NCBI GenBank assembly: GCA_005877705.1
Contig: VBNY01000075.1
Span: 1-6,320 of the forward strand
Source of the DNA: Gammaproteobacteria bacterium
GTDB lineage: Bacteria; Pseudomonadota; Gammaproteobacteria; Steroidobacterales; Steroidobacteraceae
Direction: 5' to 3'
Length of the DNA stretch: 6,320 bases
Of this stretch, positions 1-6,298 are shown one piece after another; within the stretch, counting starts at the first letter, position 1, and the number at the start of each line of letters is the position of its first letter. The notes under the pieces are model-generated. The model was not told the origin of the DNA and searched no databases. It saw only the letters and a list, made by a program, of their open reading frames with translations. Made by a program: the position numbers and the translations under genes.

Positions 1-1
1 C

Positions 2-172
2 TATGCGTTCCCCTCGATGAGCCGCAAGGAATTGAGCGCCCGTCCGCGCTTGCGCGCGCTGCATGACCGGGTGTTCGCGCTGCCGCGAATCAAGCGGTAC
101 GTGGCTTCGGGACGCCGGCTCGCCTCCAACAACGAGGATCTGTTCCGTCGCTATCGCGAGCTGGACAGCTGA
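2..172 (+). CDS. Glutathione S-transferase family protein, C-terminal fragment
   Basis: Open reading frame entering from the left edge; 56 codons are visible before a TGA. The tail has the pattern F-x(2)-M-S-R-K near its start, then a leucine-rich helix with A-L-H-D-R-V, L-P-R-I-K-R-Y-V-A-S-G-R-R, and N-E-D-L-F-R-R-Y-R-E-L-D at the end. This is typical of the all-alpha C-terminal domain of soluble GSTs: a 'P-R-I-x-x-Y' last helix followed by a short acidic tail. GSTs of this kind conjugate glutathione to electrophiles or reduce substrates in the cytoplasm. The N-terminal thioredoxin-fold domain and its catalytic Tyr/Ser/Cys lie outside the window, so class and substrate cannot be given. The gene runs head-on into the DNA ligase gene, with only 16 bases between stop codons and no room for a separate terminator. 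The family call rests on recognised helix patterns alone. Confidence 0.62.
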   Translation, partial: YAFPSMSRKELSARPRLRALHDRVFALPRIKRYVASGRRLASNNEDLFRRYRELDS

Positions 173-188
173 CGCACGCCGGGCGTGG

Positions 189-1682
189 TCAGGCGGCGTA
201 GATGCCTCTGACAGTGTCGATGGTGTCCGCCTGTTCGGCCCGTTTGTCGGGACGGTATCTCTTCACGCGCGCGAACCGCAACGCGAGTCCCCCGGGGTAT
301 TGCGGGCTTGCCTGCACATTGTTGAATGCAATCTCGACCACGAGCTCGGGGCGAATGTAGACGGTCCAATCGTCGCGGCCGATTTCACGCGCGAGAAATT
401 CCTGCGTCTGCCAGGCGAGCATCTGGTCCGTCATGCCCTTGAACGTCTTGCCGAGCATGACAAATTGGCCCGTCGCCGGATCGCGCGCACCGAGGTGGAG
501 GTTCGAGAGCCAGCCCCTGCGGCGGCCGTGACCCCATTCCGCGGCCAGCACCACCAGATCGAGCGTGCGGGCGGGCTTGATCTTGAGCCACGAAGCGCCG
601 CGATTGCCCGCTTCGTAGGGCGCATCGAGCGCTTTGGCCATCACGCCCTCGTGTCCGCGGGCGAGCGCGGCCTCGACGAACAACTGCGCTTCGGCGGGAC
701 TGCTGGTGACGAGCCGTGGAATGAGAAGTCGAGCCGGCAACACCGAGCTCAGCGCCGCGAAGCGCTCGCGTGCCGGCCGCTCGGCGAGCACGGCGTCGTC
801 GAGCCGAAGAGCGTCGAAGAAGAACGCCGCAAGAGGCAACTCATCGCGCAGCGACGCCACATCGAGCTTGCGGCCGAAGCGGCGCATCGTGGTCTGGAAC
901 GGCCGCGGCGATCCGCTGGGATCGAGCGCGATCGCCTCTCCGTCCAACACCAGCTCACGTGCGGGCAAGGTGCGAACGGTTTCGATGATCTCCGGTATGG
1001 CGGCGCTGACGTCATTGAGATTGCGCGTATAGGCGCGCACGTCGTCGCCCTTCTTGTGCAGCTGGATGCGCGCGCCGTCGAGCTTCCATTCCAAGGCGGC
1101 TTCGCCGAACTGACTCAGCGCAGCCGACACATCCTCCGCGGTCTGAGCGAGCATCGGTCCGATGGGATGCAGAGTCTGAAGCTGGAAGCGTGCGAGCCCG
1201 GCGGCTCCTTCCGTCAGTGCGAGGCGCGCGACCGGGCCCAGACCCCCCGCATACATCGCGGCGCGGCGCACGTCCTTGTGAGGCAGCCGGGCAGCGGCCG
1301 CAATCGCATCGAGCATTACGCCGGCAAGCGCGCCCTGGCGCAGCTCGCCGACAATCAGGAACAGGGCGCCGAGCACGGGCGCGCGCCTGGCGGATGAGCC
1401 AGAGCCACGAGCCGCCAAGAATGCCGCGAAGGGGGCGTCGACGTCGGAGAGAGTGAGCGACGGAGACTCGGCGGCGCTACCCGCGCGCGCGGCGCGCAGC
1501 AACGTGTAACTGGCCCCGATTCTTCCCTGGCGCGTCTCGCCCGTGAGAAACGCGACGCCGATTTCGATCTCATCCTGCGCGAGGATCCTCAGGCATGCGG
1601 CCAGCTCGGTCACTTTCGCCGTGCGGCTCGAGGTGGCCGCCGTCTTCCGCGAGGTTTCGACAAGCAGGGCGAGCTGCGTCAT
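189..1682 (-). CDS. ATP-dependent DNA ligase (LigB-like, archaeal/eukaryotic type)
   Basis: A 497-residue protein that seals nicks in DNA in three steps: lysine-AMP formation, AMP transfer to the 5' phosphate, then phosphodiester formation. All covalent nucleotidyltransferase motifs are visible: motif I E-W-K-L-D-G-A-R around residue 200 (Lys200 takes the AMP), motif III L-V-L-D-G-E-A near 244-250, motif IV H-E-G-V-M-A-K near 344-350, motif V S-W-L-K-I-K near 364-369, and motif VI from A-L-R-F-A-R-V-K-R to R-P-D-K near 467-480 in the OB domain. Residues 1 to about 170 match the alpha-helical N-terminal DNA-binding domain, including F-L-T-G-E-x-R-Q-G-R-I-G. Length is usual for the family. The frame opens with a GTG 21 bases further up, but the ATG (M-T-Q-L-A-L-L-V-E) fits the family start better; neither has a clear Shine-Dalgarno. 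No LigD polymerase or nuclease domain is fused, and no Ku, helicase or exonuclease partner is in view. Bacteria replicate with NAD-dependent LigA, so this is probably an accessory repair ligase. Confidence 0.95.
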   Translation of the reverse strand: MTQLALLVETSRKTAATSSRTAKVTELAACLRILAQDEIEIGVAFLTGETRQGRIGASYTLLRAARAGSAAESPSLTLSDVDAPFAAFLAARGSGSSARRAPVLGALFLIVGELRQGALAGVMLDAIAAAARLPHKDVRRAAMYAGGLGPVARLALTEGAAGLARFQLQTLHPIGPMLAQTAEDVSAALSQFGEAALEWKLDGARIQLHKKGDDVRAYTRNLNDVSAAIPEIIETVRTLPARELVLDGEAIALDPSGSPRPFQTTMRRFGRKLDVASLRDELPLAAFFFDALRLDDAVLAERPARERFAALSSVLPARLLIPRLVTSSPAEAQLFVEAALARGHEGVMAKALDAPYEAGNRGASWLKIKPARTLDLVVLAAEWGHGRRRGWLSNLHLGARDPATGQFVMLGKTFKGMTDQMLAWQTQEFLAREIGRDDWTVYIRPELVVEIAFNNVQASPQYPGGLALRFARVKRYRPDKRAEQADTIDTVRGIYAA

Positions 1683-1741
1683 GGCGCGCTGGCTTTGCCT
1701 CACAGCCGTTTGGCGATATCGAGCAATGGTAACCCCGAGCG

Positions 1742-1769
1742 TTGCAGGCAGTGACTTGCTTAAAATACT
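1742..1769 (+). promoter_or_regulatory. Candidate sigma-70-like promoter of the amidohydrolase gene
   Basis: This is the only AT-rich patch in the divergent intergenic region. TAAAAT at 1761-1766 matches five of six bases of the -10 consensus but has no good -35 at the usual spacing. An alternative pairs TTGCAG (1742-1747) with AATACT (1764-1769) at a 16-base spacer. Either would start transcription near 1773-1776 and give a leader of about 25 bases ending in the strong ribosome binding site. The ligase gene on the other strand must also be driven from this region, but I see no convincing hexamers for it. This is inference from hexamer matching only. Confidence 0.33.
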
Positions 1770-1789
1770 CCCAGCACACTCGCGGCGCC

Positions 1790-1794
1790 GGGAG
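1790..1794 (+). promoter_or_regulatory. Strong Shine-Dalgarno that decides the amidohydrolase start
   Basis: GGGAG ends five bases before the ATG at 1800, near-ideal spacing. The competing in-frame ATG at 1872, which would begin directly at a typical signal peptide, has only a pyrimidine-mixed stretch and no purine-rich site before it. This supports translation from 1800 and therefore a 24-residue extension before the hydrophobic segment. Confidence 0.6.
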
Positions 1795-1799
1795 ATCCG

Positions 1800-3173
1800 A
1801 TGCGCAATCTGCTCGAGAATTACGTCGATCTGGGCGTCCAGGCTCCGGCGACACTGGCCGTCTTGGCTCGAATGCCATCGCTCGCTGCGCGCCTACTCGT
1901 CCTCGCAGTGGCCGCCTTGCCTGGTGCCGCCCACGGCGCAGCCGATACCGCCGGTGCCGTGTTGCTGCGGCCCGCCCAGGTCTGGACAGCCGACCAGCAG
2001 CAAGTCCGCGCTGGTTGGGTAGTGTTGGTTCAGGGGAACCGGATCGCGGCGGTCGGACCCGCGAGCACCATGAAGTCGGCGGCGAACATTCGGGTGCTTG
2101 ACCTGCCGGGCACGACGTTGCTGCCCGGGCTCATGGACATTCACTCGCACCTGTTCCTGCACCCCTACAACGAAACCCCGTGGGACGATCAGGTCCTCAG
2201 AGAACCTGTTCCCTATCGCACCCTGCGTGCTGCACGCCAAGCCCAGGCGACGCTGCTCGCGGGGTTCACGACGCTGCGCGATCTCGGAACCGAGGGTGCC
2301 GACTACGCCGATGTTTCACTCAAGCAGGCGATCAAGGATGGGCTGCTCCCGGGCCCGCGGTTGTTCGTCGCTACGCGCGCAATCGTCGCGACCGGCGCTT
2401 ACGGGCCTGCGCCGCGCAGCCTCCGGCCAGACGTTTGCTGTACGCCGCAGGGTGCGCAGGAGGTGAGCGGAATCCCCGAGATCATCAAGGCTGTTCGTGA
2501 GCAGGCCGGTCGGGGTGCAGACTGGATCAAGGTCTACGCCGACTACCGTTGGGGCCCCGATGGCACGGTCCAACCCACCTTTACTCAGGAGGAACTGAAC
2601 GCGTTGGTGGATGCGGCACACACGTCCGGCCGGCCGGTGGCGGCTCACGCCACCACTGCCGAAGGGATACGCCGCGCGGTGTTGGCCGGCGTGGAATCGA
2701 TCGAGCATGCCTACGACGGCACGGAAGAGGTGTTCAAGCTGATGGCCGCACGCCACGTAGCGTATTTGCCTACGCTGACGGCCCAGGAAGCCTATGCGCA
2801 GTACTTCCAGCATTACGAGCCCGGCAAGACCCCGGTCACTGAGGATATGCAGCACGCCGCACGGTCCTTCAAGCTCGCGATGCAAGCCGGCGTGACCATC
2901 GGCTGCGGCAGCGATGTTGGGGTGTTCGCTCACGGCACAAATTCCCGTGAACTGGAATGGATGGTTCGAGACGGCATGACGCCCGTGCAGGCGCTGCTCG
3001 CGGCGACTGCCACCAACGCGAAGATCCTTGGCAAAGAGGCGGAGCTTGGACGCATCCGGCCCGGCATGCTCGCTGACCTGATCGCCGTTGCGGGCGATCC
3101 GACGCAGCACATCGAAGCGATCGAGGACGTTTCCTTGGTGATGAAGGACGGCGTGATCTACAAGCAGCCCTGA
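1800..3173 (+). CDS. Exported metal-dependent amidohydrolase (prolidase/imidazolonepropionase-like)
   Basis: A 457-residue amidohydrolase-superfamily enzyme with a TIM-barrel metal centre inside a small beta-sandwich formed by the two ends of the chain. Visible ligands: H-S-H at residues 115-117 after G-L-M-D-I (strand 1), Lys244 in D-W-I-K-V-Y (the lysine usually carboxylated to bridge two metals), His283 in A-A-H-A-T, His303 in S-I-E-H-A, and Asp372 in G-S-D-V-G. H-G-T-N-S-R-E-L follows at 378, then the usual P-x-x-A-L-x-A-A-T-x-N-A and G-R-I-R-P-G-M-L-A-D-L-I sequences. Related characterised members (Sgx9260, Caulobacter CC_2672) cleave Xaa-Pro or Xaa-Arg/Lys dipeptides. The substrate here is not predictable by eye. 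Residues 25-46 form a signal peptide with a likely cut after A-H-G, so it should act in the periplasm. The start at 1800 is chosen for its ribosome binding site; a start at 1872 would give the bare signal peptide (433 residues). It is divergent from the ligase gene and convergent with the GH36-like gene, 74 bases away, and appears monocistronic. Confidence 0.9.
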   Translation: MRNLLENYVDLGVQAPATLAVLARMPSLAARLLVLAVAALPGAAHGAADTAGAVLLRPAQVWTADQQQVRAGWVVLVQGNRIAAVGPASTMKSAANIRVLDLPGTTLLPGLMDIHSHLFLHPYNETPWDDQVLREPVPYRTLRAARQAQATLLAGFTTLRDLGTEGADYADVSLKQAIKDGLLPGPRLFVATRAIVATGAYGPAPRSLRPDVCCTPQGAQEVSGIPEIIKAVREQAGRGADWIKVYADYRWGPDGTVQPTFTQEELNALVDAAHTSGRPVAAHATTAEGIRRAVLAGVESIEHAYDGTEEVFKLMAARHVAYLPTLTAQEAYAQYFQHYEPGKTPVTEDMQHAARSFKLAMQAGVTIGCGSDVGVFAHGTNSRELEWMVRDGMTPVQALLAATATNAKILGKEAELGRIRPGMLADLIAVAGDPTQHIEAIEDVSLVMKDGVIYKQP

Positions 3174-3247
3174 GCCCGCAACGCGGCCCGCTCGCGCCAG
3201 TCATCACCCGCGGCAGTACGGTTTGTGGAGGGGCAGCGGCCTGAGGC

Positions 3248-5458
3248 TCACCTGCTCTGCAGGGAAATGATCGCCTGATGCACGAGGTCATTGCCGGGGC
3301 CCTCGTGCACTTGCTCCGGGCTCGGGGACACGGAGACTGCAAAACGCCCGGTTCGCTTGTCAAACGAGACTTCACCCGCGGACCCCGTCACCGCCGTGAC
3401 CGTCGGTCGGCGCGGCGCGTAGCCAAACAGCCGCACGGCATTCTCCTGCGGCGCGAATGTCACGGTGGCGCTCAGCCGGTCCGGGTCGTCGGCGAGGGAG
3501 GCGATGCGCTTGCGGCCGTCCGGGACGAACTTGCCTTCGTCACCGAAGAGGGCGATCCCCGCGCGCGCTACCGGAGTCACCACAAAATACGCGGTTCCAT
3601 TCGGAGCGACAGCGAAGGTGAATGCCTCTGAGGCCCCCAATCGCCGCGCGCTCCGGTCCCGGACGTCGTACACGTAGACGTCGCGGGGCACGCCCACCTG
3701 AGCCGGCGTGAACGCAGCGCTCGCCACTTCGAACCCGCGGCCATAACTGAAGACATAACTGGTTCGCAATGCGCCGTGATCGGTGTGGGCGGATGCAATC
3801 ATCGGCCGCTTGGAGCCCGCCGTATACATGGCGTCGATCGGCAGCAGCGGCGTGTCCGGCTTGATGATCACCCCGTCCAAGCGCACCGCGTGCAGCAAAT
3901 TCTCCTTGTGCTCCGTGCCGCTGCGATCGCCGACGCCGACCATGCCCGCCGACAGGGTCGCGATCAACAGGTTGTCCGCCTCCGTGCTCATGAAGACATC
4001 GCTCCACGGCCAGATCCCCAGCGCGCTCGCCAAACGCGAGGTGTAAAGGAACGCGTCCCATTTCGAGCGTTCGAGGCGGTCGCCGCTCACCCGAATGGTC
4101 GTGAGATTGCCGTAGCGCGCGCCCTGAAGAAAGTGCCGCGGCAGCGCCATGCAGTACTGCATGGACAAGCCCTTCTGCTGCGCGGCACTCGCCATGCCGT
4201 CGGTGAAGGCATCACCAGCTTGCACGCTCGTGGCGAGCTCGGGCGAGTACTCGTAGATGACATTGAGCCAGTCCTGCTCGTAGGTCACGACGTTTGCGGA
4301 GGACAGGTAACCGATGATCTCCCGCCACCAGTTAGGATCGACCGCCGCGAGGCCGGAGATGCGGTAACGTTGATGATACGGGCTGGCGGGATCGATCCAA
4401 CGGTTGTGAGTGATGAGCGGTAGCCCGACTGTCTTCTGAAATGCCGCGAGACCCTTGGGGAAGAGGCCCGGGTGCGCCTCGTACTTGACCAGTCCGCCGT
4501 AGCGATTCCATTCCTCGAGCGGCAGACGGGAGTTCTTGGATGTGCCGGTCTTGCCGGTTGGATCCGTTAAGGTCTTGTAGTACCACCAACTGTCGAGCTG
4601 CAGATACCGAATGGGAATTCCCTCGGCGCGGTAACGCTGCATCAGCGCCTCCAGCGTGCCGGCGTAACCGAGCTTGTGATCGTAATCGTAGTAGTACTCG
4701 GCGCCGTTATCGGTCCAGTAGCCCAGATAGCGCAGGCCGATGTCCGCATCGTTCGCCGGCCGCTGAGTGCCCTGAAGCTCGGTGAGCGCACTGCCCCAGG
4801 TGTCCCACGTCGCATTCACGCCGACGCCCAGGACCATGAGCGTCGTGTGCGTGAAGCCGGCGGGCAGACCGGCGACGCCTGTGTTGAGGCCGCTCGCGAT
4901 CTCGGCCTTCCCGTCTCCACGCATGCTTGCGATCATGTAGTTCGCGGCGGGCGACAGCACCGCGGCACGCGTCTGGTCGTCGTACAGCAGCCACGGCGTG
5001 GCATTCTCCTCGAGCGCAAAGCTCGGAGGAGCGAACGCAGTGTTCGCGTAACTGAAGCCACGCAGATTCTTCGGGAATTTGGTAAACCGCGGAAAACGGA
5101 TCAGCGCCGCATCGGAGACCGGTTCGCCCGAAGTGATGGCGAACAGCAGCACCGGGCGGTCGACATAGGTGCGGATGCTGCCGCTCAGCGGCACCTGCTC
5201 CCGCCAACGAAAACTCAACTCACGGAAAGCACCCAGCCGGTCCTGGCCGTCCTTGACGCTGACGTCCGCTGCAGCGCCGCCGAGCTCGCCCGCGAACACC
5301 CACTCGAGCTCGTTGCTTCGTACCTCGTAGCGGCCCGACTCCTCATCGATGGTCGCCACGATGCCGTGGGCGCCTTGCACGCCACTGCCGGCGGCGTAGC
5401 CGGGAAACGCAGGCAGAGTCAATGCGGCCGAAAGTGCTGCGCACTGAAGGAAGGTCAT
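3248..5458 (-). CDS. Secreted GH36/raffinose-synthase-like protein (clan GH-D relative)
   Basis: A 736-residue protein. Residues 1-23 look like a signal peptide (hydrophobic core, cut after Y-A or Y-A-A), so export is likely. About 25-230 resembles a beta-sandwich. About 240-550 reads as the (beta/alpha)8 barrel of GH36 alpha-galactosidases and raffinose synthases: Y-L-G-Y-W-T-D-N-G at 244, R-Y-L-Q-L-D-S-W-W at 284 (the place of the I-D-D-G-W motif), Y-E-Q-D-W at 393-397 (the nucleophile strand, candidate Asp396), R-V-S-G-D at 456-460 (the acid/base strand, candidate Asp460), P-W-S-D-V-F at 484 (compare P-D-W-D-M-F), and G-D-R-S-G-T at 510 followed by L-D-G-V-I-I-K-P-D-T-P. The remainder looks like a beta-rich C-terminal domain. 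I expect action on an alpha-galactoside-like sugar, but substrate and activity are not established. No sugar transporter, regulator or other glycosidase lies nearby. The ATG is 24 bases from the CCA of tRNA-Arg on the same strand, with no clear Shine-Dalgarno. The signal peptide's first residues carry no Lys or Arg, which is unusual. Confidence 0.68.
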   Translation of the reverse strand: MTFLQCAALSAALTLPAFPGYAAGSGVQGAHGIVATIDEESGRYEVRSNELEWVFAGELGGAAADVSVKDGQDRLGAFRELSFRWREQVPLSGSIRTYVDRPVLLFAITSGEPVSDAALIRFPRFTKFPKNLRGFSYANTAFAPPSFALEENATPWLLYDDQTRAAVLSPAANYMIASMRGDGKAEIASGLNTGVAGLPAGFTHTTLMVLGVGVNATWDTWGSALTELQGTQRPANDADIGLRYLGYWTDNGAEYYYDYDHKLGYAGTLEALMQRYRAEGIPIRYLQLDSWWYYKTLTDPTGKTGTSKNSRLPLEEWNRYGGLVKYEAHPGLFPKGLAAFQKTVGLPLITHNRWIDPASPYHQRYRISGLAAVDPNWWREIIGYLSSANVVTYEQDWLNVIYEYSPELATSVQAGDAFTDGMASAAQQKGLSMQYCMALPRHFLQGARYGNLTTIRVSGDRLERSKWDAFLYTSRLASALGIWPWSDVFMSTEADNLLIATLSAGMVGVGDRSGTEHKENLLHAVRLDGVIIKPDTPLLPIDAMYTAGSKRPMIASAHTDHGALRTSYVFSYGRGFEVASAAFTPAQVGVPRDVYVYDVRDRSARRLGASEAFTFAVAPNGTAYFVVTPVARAGIALFGDEGKFVPDGRKRIASLADDPDRLSATVTFAPQENAVRLFGYAPRRPTVTAVTGSAGEVSFDKRTGRFAVSVSPSPEQVHEGPGNDLVHQAIISLQSR

Positions 5459-5482
5459 GTGTGGGCTGTAATCTTTACACGA

Positions 5483-5559
5483 TGGCGCGCCCGGAGGGAT
5501 TCGAACCCCCGACCTCCTGGTTCGTAGCCAGGCACTCTATCCAACTGAGCTACGGGCGC
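5483..5559 (-). tRNA. tRNA-Arg (anticodon ACG)
   Basis: A complete 77-base cloverleaf. The acceptor stem GCGCCCG pairs perfectly with CGGGCGC, followed by discriminator G and an encoded CCA. The D arm carries TAGCTCAGTTGGATAGAG. The anticodon stem closes as CCTGG/CCAGG around CTACGAA, with anticodon ACG at 5523-5525. The T arm GGGGG-TTCGAAT-CCCTC has one G-U pair. It closely resembles Escherichia coli tRNA-Arg(ACG), whose A34 is converted to inosine by TadA so that CGU, CGC and CGA are read. It lies 24 bases upstream of the GH36-like gene on the same strand, with no hairpin between them. The leader bases just 5' of the mature end (GGC) can pair with G73-C74-C75 and lengthen the acceptor stem by three pairs. 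Confidence 0.97.
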
Positions 5560-5626
5560 GCCGTGAACCCCCGGATTGCGCACTGGATCGGGCACCGTAC
5601 CAGTGGTCCGCCGGGAGTGGGCGCGC

Positions 5627-5632
5627 ATCCTA
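5627..5632 (-). promoter_or_regulatory. Candidate -10 element of the tRNA-Arg promoter
   Basis: On the - strand this reads TAGGAT followed by GCGCGCCC. A -10 like this with a GC-only discriminator is typical of stringently controlled stable-RNA promoters. It would start transcription near 5620, about 60 bases before the mature tRNA. No convincing -35 is present at the usual distance, so the call is weak. The remainder of the 208-base gap between the tRNA and the next gene holds no open frame or RNA that I can support, only a hairpin without a T-run (GGCGTG/CATGCC) just after the upstream gene's stop. Confidence 0.25.
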
Positions 5633-5767
5633 CCACAACCCTTGTGTCTGCCCGGGTCACTGGCCGAGCGACAGATGCGCTGAGAGTTGCCTGCCGCGCC
5701 CCCGACTGTTGAAGCAGGCGGGCGCGTCTTCGAGCCGGCGGCATGTCGCGATGTGCACGCCGCGCGC

Positions 5768-6196
5768 TCAGAGCGGCGGGATGATATCCCCGCGCAAGGT
5801 AGGTCTGGCTGAAAACTCCCTCAGCCCGGGGCTTTCGATGCGGAACGCATGCCACCAGGTATCGGTGAGCGTCGCGTGCCACATCTCCGGGCCGGGCTCA
5901 TAGCGGGCGAACGCAACGCGGTCGGCGAACAGGGTACAGCCCAGGATCGAAATCGACTCCAGCAGATCGGAAACGTCCGCCGGATCGCAGGGTATGCCGA
6001 ACAGCAGCCGGCAGGCCCCCTCGAACCTCATACCCGGCCACTGCGTTCCCTGGTACTGCCAATCCGCTCCTGTGAATCGTACCAAGGGCCGGTCTCCCGG
6101 CAGGGTCCACACCGCTCCGCCGGTGATGCGAAAGTAGGCGGAACACTCCGCGGGAACGGTCCGGCCGTGTTGCCCGATGAGTATCAGTTGAATCAC
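5768..6196 (-). CDS. Hypothetical protein, 142 residues, unknown function
   Basis: I do not recognise this protein. The start chosen is GTG at 6194-6196 (V-I-Q-L-I-L-I-G-Q-H-G), preceded at six bases by GGGA. The frame stays open 27 codons further up, but that part is Arg/Cys/Ala-rich, lacks protein-like character and overlaps a possible terminator. The chosen product is soluble, with no signal peptide or membrane segment. It is rich in aromatic residues: W-T-L-P-G-D-R-P-L-V-R-F-T-G-A-D-W-Q near 33-50, L-F-G-I-P-C-D-P near residues 68-75, and W-H-A-T-L-T-D-T-W-W-H-A-F-R-I near 109-123. The alternation of short hydrophobic strands and polar turns suggests a mainly beta fold. It lies about 100 bases after a - strand gene ending at 6299 and 208 bases before tRNA-Arg. 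Its amino-acid composition is much more protein-like than that of the overlapping frames, which is the main evidence that it is real. Confidence 0.6.
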   Translation of the reverse strand: MIQLILIGQHGRTVPAECSAYFRITGGAVWTLPGDRPLVRFTGADWQYQGTQWPGMRFEGACRLLFGIPCDPADVSDLLESISILGCTLFADRVAFARYEPGPEMWHATLTDTWWHAFRIESPGLREFSARPTLRGDIIPPL

Positions 6197-6235
6197 ATGG
6201 TGTCCCGCGGCCCTTGAAGCAACGCAATCCAGCAG

Positions 6236-6258
6236 CAAGAAAGGGGCCCGGCAGGGCC
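6236..6258 (-). terminator. Possible weak rho-independent terminator
   Basis: On the - strand a five-pair GC hairpin (GGCCC, loop TGCC, GGGCC; 6245-6258) is followed by CCTTTCTT. It lies about 40 bases after the stop at 6299 and upstream of the hypothetical gene's GTG. The stem is short and the T-run is interrupted, so it may be inactive. Confidence 0.25.
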
Positions 6259-6298
6259 GCGGGCAGCGAAATCGCACTGCGCAACGGGCCCGCGAGGC

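Noticed and set aside
63..1397. Open + strand frame of 444 codons opposite the ligase gene
   Set aside because: It is antisense to a ligase with all catalytic motifs, and its product is Arg/Glu/Ala-rich with no domain pattern. Long antisense frames are expected in GC-rich coding DNA.
2316..3110. Open - strand frame of 264 codons opposite the amidohydrolase
   Set aside because: Its product has the His/Arg/Cys-rich composition of a shadow frame, and the opposite strand encodes all the metal ligands of the amidohydrolase.
3174..3247. Terminator between the convergent amidohydrolase and GH36-like genes
   Set aside because: Only a four-pair hairpin (CCGC/GCGG) is visible and there is no T-run on either strand, so I cannot support a terminator.
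4676..5527. Open + strand frame of 283 codons opposite the GH36-like gene
   Set aside because: It runs through the antisense of tRNA-Arg at its end, lacks recognisable domains and is Arg-rich, as expected for a mirror frame.
5484..5562. Inverted 8-base palindromes GGCGCGCC at both ends of the tRNA, resembling element termini
   Set aside because: They are explained by the GC acceptor stem plus the complementary leader and CCA; no transposase or target duplication is present.
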